64,000 nucleotides of DNA from Hymenobacter convexus (GTDB taxonomy: Bacteria; Bacteroidota; Bacteroidia; Cytophagales; Hymenobacteraceae), in contig NZ_JAUQON010000002.1 of NCBI RefSeq assembly GCF_030580955.1, forward strand, positions 558,001 to 622,000, read 5' to 3'. A program made the translations under genes and the position numbers. A model generated the notes under the pieces. It did not search any database. It saw only the letters and a list, made by a program, of their open reading frames with translations, and was not told the DNA's origin. Shown here in pieces: positions 43,664 through 52,750 of the stretch (positions within the stretch are counted from its first letter, which is position 1; every line of letters starts with the position of its first letter).

Positions 43664-46114
43664 ATGCAGGTACTGAAGTTTGGCGGCACGTCCGTGGCCT
43701 CGGCCGAAAACATCCAAAAATCCCTGGCCATCGTGGCCCAAGCTGCTGAAAAAGGGCCCGTCGTGATGGTTGTATCAGCCCTTGGCGGCACCACCGATGC
43801 GTTGATTAATGCAGGTAAAGCTGCGGCAAAAGGAGATGCTTCCTATCGCGAAACGCTAAAACAACTTGCTGAGCGTCATCGCATGACGTTACAGGAGCTA
43901 GAGCCCGCCAGCGAATTTATGGCCGAGATTCATCAGGCTGAACTCGCTATGCAATTCAACGAAGCAACTACTCTATGCAATGGGGTTTTTGCGCTTGGTG
44001 AATTGTCGAACCGCACGCTGGATAAACTCATGAGCTACGGTGAGTTAGCATCGTCGCTAATAGTAGCTACAGTTGCCGGGCATCACGACGTTGAATCTGT
44101 TTGGGTTGACGCCAGGAAGTTGATTCGTACCAATTCACGCTTTGGCTTTGCCGAAGTAGACATGGCCACAACCCAAAAAAAGACGGCCATATTTAAGGAG
44201 AACCACCCACAAAGGCTCTGGATAGTCCCCGGCTTCATCGCCGCCGACGCCCACGGCGCTACCACCACGCTGGGCCGCGGCGGCTCCGACTACACCGCCG
44301 CCCTGCTGGCCGCCGCGCTGGATGCCGAAAAACTGGAAATCTGGACCGACGTGAGCGGCATGATGACGGCCGACCCGCGCCTCGTGCGCAGCGCCCGGCC
44401 CATTGCCCGCATCAGCTACCAGGAAGCCATGGAACTGTCGCACTTCGGGGCCAAGGTGCTCTATCCGCCCACTATTCAGCCGGTGATGCAGCGCGGCATC
44501 CCGCTCTGGATAAAAAACACCTTCGCCCCCAACGACTACGGCACGCTGGTGGAAGTGGAGCCGCCGCGCGCCGCCACCGTAGTGCAGGGCATCTCCAGCA
44601 TCGGCAACCTCACGCTGCTGAACCTGGAAGGCAGCGGCATGGTGGGCATCCCCGGCTTCTCGAAGCGGCTATTTGCGGCCCTGGCCCGCGAGCGCATCAA
44701 CGTCATTCTCATCACGCAAAGCTCCTCCGAGCATTCCATTTGCGTGGGCGTGAATGCGCAGGACGCCGCGCCCGCCCAGGTGGCGGTGGATGAGGAGTTT
44801 GCCACCGAAATTGCCGCCGGCCGCATCGAGCCGCTACGGCCCGAAAAGGACTTGGCCATTGTGGCGCTGGTGGGCGAGAACATGAAGGACCACCCCGGCA
44901 TCAGCGGCAAGCTGTTTGGCGCGCTGGGGCAGAACGGGGTGAACATCCGGGCCATCGCGCAGGGTGCGTCGGAGAAGAACATCTCGACGGTGATTCGGGC
45001 GGCGGATGTGCGCAAGGCCATCAACGTGCTGCACGAGGCCTTTTTCGAGGCCACCAAGAAGCAGGTGAACCTGTTCATCCTCGGGCCGGGCAACGTGGGC
45101 AGCAAGCTGCTGGAGCAACTGGCGCGGCAGCAACCGCACCTCTTGGAAAAGCTGGGTTTGCAGGTGCGCGTGGTGGCCATTGCCAACAGCCGTCACTGCC
45201 TGGTGGACGAAAACGGCCTCGACCTGACCGCCTGGCCGGAGGAGCTGGCCCAGGCGCCGAAGCAGACGTTGGAGGAATTCACCCAGCTCATTATCAGCCG
45301 GAACCTGCGCAACTCCATCTTCGTGGACGTGACGGCCAACCCGGCCGCGGCGGGCATCTACGCCGACTTGCTGGCCAAGAGCGTGGCCATTGTGGCTTGC
45401 AACAAGGTGGCGGCCTCGTCGGATTACGCACACTACGCCCGGCTCAAAAGCTTATCAAAAGAATTCAACGCCAGCTACTTATTTGAGACGAACGTAGGCG
45501 CGGCCCTGCCCATCATCGGCACGCTGAATGACCTCACGCGCAGCGGCGACGTGGTGCGGCGTATGGAGGCGGTACTTTCCGGCACGCTCAACTTTGTGTT
45601 CAACAACTACGACGGTAGCCGGCCCTTCGCCGAGGTGGTGCGCCAGGCCCAGGCCGAAGGCTACACCGAGCCCGACCCGCGCCTCGACTTGAGCGGTTCC
45701 GACGTGGCCCGCAAAATCATCATCCTCGCCCGCGAAGCCGGTCAGGTGATGGAAATGGCAGATATTGAAATTGAAACCTTCCTGCCGCCCGCCTGCCTCG
45801 CAGGCGACGTGGAAGCCTTCTACATCCAGATGGCGGCGCATGAAGCCCACTTCAAGGCGCTATACGACGCAGCCACGACGGCCGGCAAACGCCTGAAATT
45901 CGTGGCCCGCTACGCCGACGGCCGCGCCGCTGTGGGCCTGCAGCAGGTAGCACCCGGCCACGACCTCTACGACCTGCGGGGCAAGGATAACGTGGTGCTT
46001 TTCAACACCGACCGCTACGTGGACCAACCGCTGGTGGTAAAGGGCGCCGGCGCGGGCGCAGAGGTGACGGCTTCGGGCGTGTTTGCCGATATCATCCGTG
46101 CAGCAAGGTTGTAG
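43664..46114 (+). CDS. thrA: Bifunctional aspartate kinase / homoserine dehydrogenase
   Basis: The ATG at 43664 gives 816 residues, matching E. coli ThrA length. The kinase domain begins MQVLKFGGTSVAS; two ACT domains follow around 310-460 (ITQSSSEHSICVGV; VALVGENMKDHPGISG), where threonine feedback would act; then the homoserine dehydrogenase part (NLFILGPGNVGSKLLEQL; VACNKVAAS; GTLNFVFNNYDGSRPF; GYTEPDPRLDLSGSDVARK). It does steps 1 and 3 from aspartate toward threonine and methionine. Bases 43800-44225 are distinctly AT-richer than the rest of the gene. The TAG stop lies within an inverted-repeat element. Confidence 0.97.
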   Translation: MQVLKFGGTSVASAENIQKSLAIVAQAAEKGPVVMVVSALGGTTDALINAGKAAAKGDASYRETLKQLAERHRMTLQELEPASEFMAEIHQAELAMQFNEATTLCNGVFALGELSNRTLDKLMSYGELASSLIVATVAGHHDVESVWVDARKLIRTNSRFGFAEVDMATTQKKTAIFKENHPQRLWIVPGFIAADAHGATTTLGRGGSDYTAALLAAALDAEKLEIWTDVSGMMTADPRLVRSARPIARISYQEAMELSHFGAKVLYPPTIQPVMQRGIPLWIKNTFAPNDYGTLVEVEPPRAATVVQGISSIGNLTLLNLEGSGMVGIPGFSKRLFAALARERINVILITQSSSEHSICVGVNAQDAAPAQVAVDEEFATEIAAGRIEPLRPEKDLAIVALVGENMKDHPGISGKLFGALGQNGVNIRAIAQGASEKNISTVIRAADVRKAINVLHEAFFEATKKQVNLFILGPGNVGSKLLEQLARQQPHLLEKLGLQVRVVAIANSRHCLVDENGLDLTAWPEELAQAPKQTLEEFTQLIISRNLRNSIFVDVTANPAAAGIYADLLAKSVAIVACNKVAASSDYAHYARLKSLSKEFNASYLFETNVGAALPIIGTLNDLTRSGDVVRRMEAVLSGTLNFVFNNYDGSRPFAEVVRQAQAEGYTEPDPRLDLSGSDVARKIIILAREAGQVMEMADIEIETFLPPACLAGDVEAFYIQMAAHEAHFKALYDAATTAGKRLKFVARYADGRAAVGLQQVAPGHDLYDLRGKDNVVLFNTDRYVDQPLVVKGAGAGAEVTASGVFADIIRAARL

Positions 46115-46194
46115 CGCGGACTTTGTAGTCCGCGAACACACCGTTTTGAAAGTTTAACTATCGTTCTGACTCGCGGACTAAAAGTCCGCGCTAC
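46111..46194. repeat. Inverted-repeat element, GTAGCGCGGACT family, between thrA and thrB
   Basis: Arms GTAGCGCGGACTTTGTAGTC plus CGCGA (46111-46135) and their inverted copy (46171-46194, one base missing) surround a 35-bp spacer. The left arm contains the thrA stop codon (46112-46114) and the right arm ends 1 bp before the thrB ATG, so the element fills the whole gap. Confidence 0.88.
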
Positions 46195-46195
46195 T

Positions 46196-47131
46196 ATGCT
46201 CAATTCCGTTCTCGTTCACTCCCCCGCCACACTTTCCAACCTCGGCTGCGGCTTCGATGTATTCGGCCTCGCCCTGACCGCGCCCTACGACACTGTGCGC
46301 GTCACGCGCAGCGCTAAGCCGGGCGTCCGCATTCAGCACCTCGACTCTTACAACCTGCCCACCGACCCGCTGCAAAACGTGGCCGGCGTGGCTTTGCTGG
46401 CGATGTTAAAGGACGTGCCCGAAGCCATTGGCTTCGACGTAGAAATCACGAAAGGCATTATGCCGGGCAGTGGGGTAGGCAGCAGTGCCGCCAGCGCCGC
46501 CGGCGCGGTGGTGGCCGCCAACGCTGTATTGGGCAACCGCTTCAGCAAAATGCAGTTAGTCGATTTTGCGATGGAAGGGGAGGCCGTGGCCTCCGGCACG
46601 CGCCACGCCGACAATATCGCGCCGGCCATTTTCGGCGGCTTCACGGTGGTGCGGGCCTTGCAGCCGGCCATCGACATTGTGGCGCTGCCGGCCCCGCCGC
46701 TGTGGGTGGCCGTGGTGCACCCCCAAATTGAGGTAAAAACCAGCGACTCGCGCAAGGTGCTGCCGACTTCCGTGCCGCTGGGCCTGGCCGTGCGTCAGTG
46801 GGCCAACGTGGCCGGGCTGGTGGCTGGGTTTATGACGGCTGACTATGAGCTGATTGGCCGCTCGCTTGACGACTACATTGTGGAGCCGGCGCGGCTGCCA
46901 CTCATCCCTGGCTTGGCCAAGGCGCGCAAGCGGGCGCTGGCGGCCGGGGCCATTGGGGGCGGTATTTCGGGTTCGGGCCCATCTATTTTTATGCTGAACC
47001 GCGACGAGGTAACGGCACAGGTCGTGGGAGCGGCGTTGGGCAGCGTATTTGCCGAGTTGGGCATTGAGTTCAACGTGTACGTGGGGCCGGTAGGGACGCA
47101 GGGAGCGTATGTGGTTTCGGAGGAAATATGA
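46196..47131 (+). CDS. thrB: Homoserine kinase
   Basis: The protein has 311 residues of the GHMP kinase family. It phosphorylates homoserine with ATP. The N-terminal VHSPATLSNLGCGFDVFGLA, the ATP-binding loop MPGSGVGSSAASAAGAVVAAN and the C-terminal GGGISGSGPSIF motif are all present. It begins directly after the repeat that ends thrA, and its stop overlaps the next small gene as ATGA, implying coupled translation. Confidence 0.96.
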   Translation: MLNSVLVHSPATLSNLGCGFDVFGLALTAPYDTVRVTRSAKPGVRIQHLDSYNLPTDPLQNVAGVALLAMLKDVPEAIGFDVEITKGIMPGSGVGSSAASAAGAVVAANAVLGNRFSKMQLVDFAMEGEAVASGTRHADNIAPAIFGGFTVVRALQPAIDIVALPAPPLWVAVVHPQIEVKTSDSRKVLPTSVPLGLAVRQWANVAGLVAGFMTADYELIGRSLDDYIVEPARLPLIPGLAKARKRALAAGAIGGGISGSGPSIFMLNRDEVTAQVVGAALGSVFAELGIEFNVYVGPVGTQGAYVVSEEI

Positions 47132-47562
47132 ACCTCTTCGCGCTATTGTTTTTGGGCGTGAGGGCTACGCTGTTGCCCCAGACTCAAAAGCCTCATTTGC
47201 TGCCTGATGCCAATGTTCGAAAGCAGCAAGCTGCGACGAGCATCAAAAAGTATTTGGGCAGTGCCAGGGGCCCAACTGGGGAAGTGCTTTACCATGTGAT
47301 GACACATTTCTATACTGTGCAGGCCGCCGCTGTATTGCATGGGCATAGCCGCATCCTGTTTTTTGATAGGAGCTGGAAGCAGTTGGCTTACTGCGAAGTT
47401 GACATGCCTGATGAACTGCCGGATAAGCTGAAAAAGAACAGTTTGTGCTTCAAGCATGCCGGTGCAAATAATCAACAGCTGGAATACCAAGCGCTAATTG
47501 GTTCGGCGTTGCCGAAGCTGCTTTGCACGGGGACTAATTGCTACACGATTTATAAAAAATGA
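47128..47562 (+). CDS. Orphan protein between thrB and thrC
   Basis: The protein has 144 residues and no family I recognise. The start MNLFALLFLGVRATLL is hydrophobic and could be a weak signal or anchor. The rest includes ATSIKKYLGSARGPTGEVLYH, a beta stretch (AVLHGHSRILFFDRSWKQLAYCEVD), and four Cys, two of them in LLCTGTNCYTIY. Both ends overlap the neighbours by 4 bp (ATGA with thrB, ATGA with thrC), so it is translationally embedded in the threonine operon. GC is about 50% here against about 65% in thrB and thrC, which suggests recent acquisition. Confidence 0.75.
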   Translation: MNLFALLFLGVRATLLPQTQKPHLLPDANVRKQQAATSIKKYLGSARGPTGEVLYHVMTHFYTVQAAAVLHGHSRILFFDRSWKQLAYCEVDMPDELPDKLKKNSLCFKHAGANNQQLEYQALIGSALPKLLCTGTNCYTIYKK

Positions 47563-48854
47563 AATACTACAGCCTTCGCCACCAGTCGCCGCTGGTTGAT
47601 TTTCGCACGGCCACCGTCACCGGGCAGGCGCCGGATGGCGGCCTCTATTTTCCTGAAACCATTCCCAAATTCTTGCCCGGCTTCCGGCGCGAGCTGCGCA
47701 CGCTGAGCAAGGCCACCGTAGCTCTGAACGTGATGCAGCCCTACGTGGGCAGCGCCATTCCCGCCGCCGACCTGCACCGCATCTGCGCCGAAGCGGTGGA
47801 CTTCGAGTTTCCGCTGGTGCCGGTGGCGGCGGGCGTGTCGGCGCTGGAGCTTTTTCACGGACCGACCTTGGCGTTTAAGGACGTGGGGGCGCGGTTTATG
47901 AGCCGCTGCCTGGGTTACTTCGCCCAGCGCGGCGACACGCCGCCCGTGACCGTGCTGGTGGCTACATCAGGCGACACGGGCGGGGCCGTGGCCAGCGGCT
48001 TTCTGGGCGTGCCGGGCGTGGAAGTGGTCATTCTCTACCCTTCCGGCAAAGTGAGCCCCGTGCAGGAGCAGCAGCTCACCACCCTGGGCCAGAACATCAC
48101 GGCGCTGGAAGTGCAGGGCACTTTCGACGACTGCCAGGCGCTGGTGAAACAGGCGTTTCAGGACCCGGAGCTGGCGAAGAAACGCTTCCTTACTTCCGCC
48201 AACAGCATCAATGTGGCGCGGTGGCTGCCGCAGCAGCTCTACTACTGCTTCACCATGCAGCAGTGGCCGGAGGGCGCGGCGGCGCCGGTGGTGTCGGTGC
48301 CGAGCGGCAACTTTGGCAACATCTGCGCCGGGCTGCTGGCGCGGGCATCGGGGCTGGCGCTGGGGCATTTCATCGCGGCCTGCAACGCCAACGAGCCCGT
48401 GCCGGCCTACCTACGCACGGGTACCTTCACGCCCCGGCCGGCGGTGCCTACTTTTTCCAACGCCATGGACGTGGGCAACCCCAGCAACTTCGTCCGCATT
48501 CTGGAGCTGTTCGACAACGACCTCGCCAAAATGCGCGCTGCCCTCGGCGCCGACACGGTGAGCGACGCGGATACCGTGGCCGCCATCCGCCAAGTGTGGC
48601 AGGCGCACCGCTACCTGCTCGACCCGCACGGCGCGGTGGCTTACACGGCGCTGCGCCGCTACCAGGCCCAGCACCCGGAGGTGGCCGGGATAATTCTGGC
48701 CACGGCCCATCCCGTAAAATTCCCTGATGTGGTAGAGCCCGTGCTGGGCCGGGCCATTGAGCTGCCGGCCGTGGTGCAGGCCCTGCAGGGCCGCGCCAAA
48801 CGAAGTGTGCCCGTCTCGATTGATTACGAGGACTTGAAAGCCTACCTGATGTAA
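47559..48854 (+). CDS. thrC: Threonine synthase
   Basis: The protein has 431 residues, a PLP enzyme that makes threonine from phosphohomoserine. The N-terminus MKYYSLRHQSPLVDF is typical of the E. coli-like class. LFHGPTLAFKDVGARFM contains the PLP lysine, ATSGDTGGAVASGFLG binds the cofactor phosphate, and VPSGNFGNICAG follows. It completes the thrA-thrB-orphan-thrC operon, and its ATG overlaps the orphan's stop. Confidence 0.97.
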   Translation: MKYYSLRHQSPLVDFRTATVTGQAPDGGLYFPETIPKFLPGFRRELRTLSKATVALNVMQPYVGSAIPAADLHRICAEAVDFEFPLVPVAAGVSALELFHGPTLAFKDVGARFMSRCLGYFAQRGDTPPVTVLVATSGDTGGAVASGFLGVPGVEVVILYPSGKVSPVQEQQLTTLGQNITALEVQGTFDDCQALVKQAFQDPELAKKRFLTSANSINVARWLPQQLYYCFTMQQWPEGAAAPVVSVPSGNFGNICAGLLARASGLALGHFIAACNANEPVPAYLRTGTFTPRPAVPTFSNAMDVGNPSNFVRILELFDNDLAKMRAALGADTVSDADTVAAIRQVWQAHRYLLDPHGAVAYTALRRYQAQHPEVAGIILATAHPVKFPDVVEPVLGRAIELPAVVQALQGRAKRSVPVSIDYEDLKAYLM

Positions 48855-48919
48855 TCAATCGTGCGACTGGTTTGGGCCTTTGACGCGACGATTCAGACCT
48901 TTGCCGGAAATAAATCTTA

Positions 48920-49621
48920 ATGCCTGCGCTCGTGAAAAATCTGCTGTGTAGAATTACTTTGTTGGCTTCGGTAGCCGGCTTTGCGGCCTGCCGGCCCGAC
49001 CAGGTGGAGCACCTCAAGGATAGCAAGCGCATTGGCATTGAAGCCGATAACTGGGAGGTGAAGCGCATCATGCCCAAGGACTTGCTGAAGGCCACCCGCT
49101 GGGCCGGCGATTCCCTCACCGCCACCGCCGATACGCTGCTGCGCCGCACCCTGGCCCGCGAGCTGGCGGCCGGGGGCGTGGCCCGGGCTTTGAGCTTTTG
49201 CAAACCCGAAACCTACCGCGCCGTCGATTCGCTGGCCGGGGTGCTCAAGGCCACCGCCCGGCGCCTGAGCGAGCGCCCGCGCAATCCCGCCAACAAAGGC
49301 CCGCTGCTGGCCGAACAAATGCAGCCCGATACGCTGCGCACCATTCAGCGGCTGTCGCAGGAAGTGTTTTTCTACCAGCGGCCCATCGTGCTGAATAACC
49401 AGCTGTGCCTGCGCTGCCACGGCGAGGCCGGGAAGGACATTTCGGCCGCCGATTATGCCCTCATCAAGCAGAAATTCCCGCAGGACCAGGCCACCGGCTA
49501 CCGCCTGGGCCAGGCGATGGGCGCCTGGCAGCTCAGCCTGCAACGCCCCGGCGTGGCCGAATTCTGGACCATGAAAACCCGTAAGAAGTGGAAGGAGCAC
49601 AAGCTGCCCAAGCTGTTCTGA
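48920..49621 (+). CDS. Tll0287-like (DUF3365) haem-binding lipoprotein
   Basis: The protein has 233 residues. GFAAC near residue 24 is a plausible lipobox. A helical region follows and a single c-type haem motif, CLRCH at 163-167, sits in VLNNQLCLRCHGEAG. This layout matches DUF3365/Tll0287-like domains, which bind haem c and may act as redox or gas sensors. FCKPETYR at 93 is a conserved-looking cysteine site. It lies 65 bp after thrC on the same strand but is unlikely to be related in function. A repeat element follows. Confidence 0.85.
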   Translation: MPALVKNLLCRITLLASVAGFAACRPDQVEHLKDSKRIGIEADNWEVKRIMPKDLLKATRWAGDSLTATADTLLRRTLARELAAGGVARALSFCKPETYRAVDSLAGVLKATARRLSERPRNPANKGPLLAEQMQPDTLRTIQRLSQEVFFYQRPIVLNNQLCLRCHGEAGKDISAADYALIKQKFPQDQATGYRLGQAMGAWQLSLQRPGVAEFWTMKTRKKWKEHKLPKLF

Positions 49622-49649
49622 AACAGGGTGATTTTTGAGAAGCAATTAA

Positions 49650-49754
49650 AACGTCATGCTGAGCGCAGTCGAAGCATCTCTACCGCGTAAGTAATCCCAA
49701 TCGTCAGGAATAGTATTGCGGTAGAGATGCTTCGACTGCGCTCAGCATGACGTT
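49650..49754. repeat. Inverted-repeat element, AACGTCATG family
   Basis: Perfect 37-bp arms (49650-49686 and 49718-49754) surround a 31-bp spacer. It lies between the haem lipoprotein gene and the amine-oxidase-like gene. Confidence 0.9.
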
Positions 49755-49849
49755 CTCTTTTCAGCTTGCCGACATCTTCTGACGCTTCTGAGCAACCCTG
49801 GGCCCACTCGGCGCCGTTAGGTATGCACCACCTACCCGACGGGATTTTC

Positions 49850-51151
49850 ATGAACGCACCTACTAAACCCATCATCATCATCGGCGCGGGCATGGCCGGG
49901 CTGGCTTGCGCCACTTGGCTGCAGCGCGCCGGCCGGCCCGTGCTCGTGCTCGAAGCCGCCGACGCCGTGGGCGGCCGCGTGCGCACCGACGTCACGCCCG
50001 ACGGCTTCCGGCTCGACCGCGGCTTTCAGGTGCTGCAAACCAACTACCCCGAGGCCCGGCGCCTGTTCGACTACGGCGCCCTGAACCTAAAAGCCTTCCG
50101 CTCCGGCGCCGTCATCCAGCTGGCTGACGGTCGCGAAACCACGTTGGAAAACCCCTTGCAGCGGCCGCTGGCGGCGTTTTCGGCGCTCAGCTCGCCCATC
50201 GGTACGCTGCCCGATAAGCTGCGCATCCTCAGCTTGGTGCGCCACGTGCTGAAATACAAACCGGAAGAATTGCTGGCCCGCCCCGCCACCGACACGCTCA
50301 GCTTTTTGCAGCGCTACGGCTGGAGCGCGCAGATGATAGATTCGTTCTTCAAGCCGTTTTTCGGCGGTGTTTTCCTGGATAGGGAGCTGACCACGGCCAG
50401 CAACTTTTTTGAGTTCGTCTTCCAGCAATTCGTGACGGGCGATGCCGCCATTCCCGCCCTCGGTATCCAGCAGTTGCCCGAGCAGTTGGCGGCCCGCCTG
50501 CCCGCCGGCACGGTGCAACTCAATTCGCCCGTGGCGGCCATTGTCGATGGCTCGCAGGTGCGGCTTACGACGGGCAAAGTATTCGAGGCCAGCGCCGTGG
50601 TGCTGGCCACCGACGGCCTGACGACCCTGCGCCTGCTGGCCGGCCGCAGCGGCAACCCCGACGACTCGCCCAGCACCGAAGCCGGCCGTTTCCCCACGGC
50701 AGCGCGCATCACCACCTGCACTTACTTCGCCACGCCCGGCGGCCACTCGCCCGGCCGCAACGACAAGCTCCTGCGCCTCAACGCCGCCCCTGGCGCGCTG
50801 GCCCACAACGTGGCCTTCCCGGCCGACGTAAGCGGCGCCTACGCCCCGGCCGGCCGCTCGCTCATCTCCGTGAGCACCCACGGCGAGCGCAGCCTGACCG
50901 AAGCCGAACTCACGGCCGGCGTGCGCGAGGAACTGGCCGCCTGGTTTGGCCCGGCGGCGCGGGAGTGGGAGCACCTGCGTAGCTACCGTATCGCGGCGGC
51001 TTTGCCGGTGTATCTGGCTGGCCAGCCCGTGGAGCAGCCCCTCAAGCTGGCCGATGGCCTGTACCGCTGCGGCGACTGGGCCGCCTACCCGTCGCTCAAT
51101 GCGGCGCTGGCCACCGGCCGCGAGGTGGCGGAGATGATAATAAAGAATTGA
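49850..51151 (+). CDS. FAD-dependent amine-oxidase/phytoene-desaturase-like oxidoreductase
   Basis: The ATG at 49850 gives 433 residues; the frame extends upstream but without similarity. PIIIIGAGMAGLACATWL is the Rossmann dinucleotide fold and EAADAVGGRVRTD the GG doublet of the amine-oxidase superfamily. FQVLQTNYPEARRLF and FFKPFFGGVFLDRELTTAS match proteins annotated as protoporphyrinogen-oxidase-like or phytoene-dehydrogenase-like. The C-terminus YRCGDWAAYPSLNAALATGREVA binds FAD. A carotenoid or amine substrate is possible; no carotenoid genes adjoin it. Confidence 0.88.
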   Translation: MNAPTKPIIIIGAGMAGLACATWLQRAGRPVLVLEAADAVGGRVRTDVTPDGFRLDRGFQVLQTNYPEARRLFDYGALNLKAFRSGAVIQLADGRETTLENPLQRPLAAFSALSSPIGTLPDKLRILSLVRHVLKYKPEELLARPATDTLSFLQRYGWSAQMIDSFFKPFFGGVFLDRELTTASNFFEFVFQQFVTGDAAIPALGIQQLPEQLAARLPAGTVQLNSPVAAIVDGSQVRLTTGKVFEASAVVLATDGLTTLRLLAGRSGNPDDSPSTEAGRFPTAARITTCTYFATPGGHSPGRNDKLLRLNAAPGALAHNVAFPADVSGAYAPAGRSLISVSTHGERSLTEAELTAGVREELAAWFGPAAREWEHLRSYRIAAALPVYLAGQPVEQPLKLADGLYRCGDWAAYPSLNAALATGREVAEMIIKN

Positions 51152-51180
51152 CAGGGAGTTTCTCTAAAAAGAAGCTTAAC

Positions 51181-51217
51181 AAAAAGGGCTGCTTCCGATT
51201 CGGAAGCAGCCCTTTTT
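51181..51217. terminator. Bidirectional intrinsic terminator
   Basis: A stem of about 17 bp (51181-51197 with 51201-51217) has A residues before it and five T residues after it. It lies between the convergent FAD enzyme and MFS genes. Confidence 0.9.
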
Positions 51218-51238
51218 CATGGGTAGTGTAATAGCGCG

Positions 51239-52651
51239 TTACACCTGTGGGTTGGCCGGAGCTAGGGCGTCGTAGCCAAGGCTCTCGGCGGGCTCTTGTA
51301 TGGGCAGGTGCACGTCATCGGCATCGTGCACGCGCAGCGTAAGCAGGCCCGAAATAATCATGGAAACGCCGCCCAGAATGAGAGTGTAGATGGGCTGGTC
51401 ATGGAAGACGTGCTTGGTGAGCGGGCCCAGAATGAGGCCGGCCGCGCCCTGTGGAATCACGATGAAAAAGTTGAACACACCCATGTAGTAACCCATTTTG
51501 TTGGCCGGCAGCGCGCCGGCCAGCATGGCGTAGGGCACGCTCAGGATGCTGGCCCAGGCAATGCCCACGCCCACCATCGAGAGCAAAATATAGTGGTAAT
51601 CCTGAATGAAGTAGATGGAAATCAGTCCCAGCCCGCCGCACACCAGCGCCAGCATGTGGGTGAAGCGGCGGCTGGTGGCCTTGGCTACCAGCGGCAGCAG
51701 CAGCGCCACCACGGCCGATAAACCATTATACACCGAGAAACAGACACCCACCCAGTCGCCGCCCTGGTTGTAGAGCGCCGACGAAGTATCGGTGGTGTGA
51801 AAGACGTGGCTGGTGACGGCCTGCGTGGTATAAATCCACATCGAGAAGAGCGCAAACCACGAGAAAAACTGCACCCACGCCAACTGCTGCATAGTTTTGG
51901 GCATGTGAAAAATGCCGGCGAACGACTCGCGGAAGCCGTTGGCAAAGCCGGCGGTGCGCGCTTTCTCCGCTTCAAACTCGGCCAGGTCGGCCGGCGGGTA
52001 TTCCTTGGTGCGCAGCACTGTCCAGAGCACGGCCAGGAAAAACACGAGGCCGCCCACGTAGAACGAGTACTTCAACGACAGCGAGATGTGGCCGGGCTCG
52101 GGCGTATTCGATACGCCAAACCAGTTGGCGAACATCCACGGCAGCGACGACCCCACGATGGCGCCCACGCCGATGAAAAACGTCTGGGCCCCGAAGCCCG
52201 TGGTGCGCTGCTGCGAGGGCAGCAAGTCGCCCACCAGCGCCCGGAAGGGCTCCATGGAAATGTTGATGCTCGAATCGAGAATCCAGAGCATGCCGGCGGC
52301 CATCCACAAGGCCGTCACGTTGGGCATCACCACCAGCGCCAGCGAGGCCAGTAGCGCGCCGATAAAGAAAAACGGCCGCCGCCGGCCAAACCGGGGATGC
52401 CACGTACGGTCGGATAAGTAGCCGATGACGGGCTGTACCAGCAGGCCGGTGATGGGCGCTGCCAGCCACAGGAAGGCAATTTCATCGGTTTTGGCCCCCA
52501 TGGTCTCAAAAATCCGACTCATGTTGCTGTTTTGCAGCGCGAAGCCGAACTGAATGCCCAGGAAGCCGAAGCTCATGTTCCAGATTTGCCAGAAGCTGAG
52601 GCGGGGCTTGGCGCTGGTGTTAGTAGTGGGTGCGGCGGTGGGAGCGGCCAT
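51239..52651 (-). CDS. MFS transporter, SLC45/maltose-type
   Basis: The protein has 470 residues and about twelve membrane helices. LSFWQIWNMSFGFLGIQFGFAL and PVIGYLSDRTWHPRFGRRRPFF (the MFS signature loop) resemble SLC45 and GPH-like sugar carriers of Bacteroidota. It lies downstream of an alpha-amylase gene on the same strand and within a maltodextrin gene block, so it most likely imports maltose or maltodextrins with protons. A LacI-like palindrome (52735) is 84 bp upstream of the start. Confidence 0.88.
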   Translation of the reverse strand: MAAPTAAPTTNTSAKPRLSFWQIWNMSFGFLGIQFGFALQNSNMSRIFETMGAKTDEIAFLWLAAPITGLLVQPVIGYLSDRTWHPRFGRRRPFFFIGALLASLALVVMPNVTALWMAAGMLWILDSSINISMEPFRALVGDLLPSQQRTTGFGAQTFFIGVGAIVGSSLPWMFANWFGVSNTPEPGHISLSLKYSFYVGGLVFFLAVLWTVLRTKEYPPADLAEFEAEKARTAGFANGFRESFAGIFHMPKTMQQLAWVQFFSWFALFSMWIYTTQAVTSHVFHTTDTSSALYNQGGDWVGVCFSVYNGLSAVVALLLPLVAKATSRRFTHMLALVCGGLGLISIYFIQDYHYILLSMVGVGIAWASILSVPYAMLAGALPANKMGYYMGVFNFFIVIPQGAAGLILGPLTKHVFHDQPIYTLILGGVSMIISGLLTLRVHDADDVHLPIQEPAESLGYDALAPANPQV

Positions 52652-52734
52652 GAAGAAGGGGAGAAGAGTGAAGGCTGCAGCGCACCCGAAACCGGGGCAC
52701 CACAGCCTTCAAATTTAGGGATTTACGCCGCACA

Positions 52735-52750
52735 GCGCAAACGTTAGCGC
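52735..52750. promoter_or_regulatory. LacI-like operator palindrome upstream of the MFS gene
   Basis: GCGCAAACGTTAGCGC is a palindrome with one mismatch around AACGTT. It overlaps the last codon of the amylase gene and lies 84 bp before the transporter start. Confidence 0.3.
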
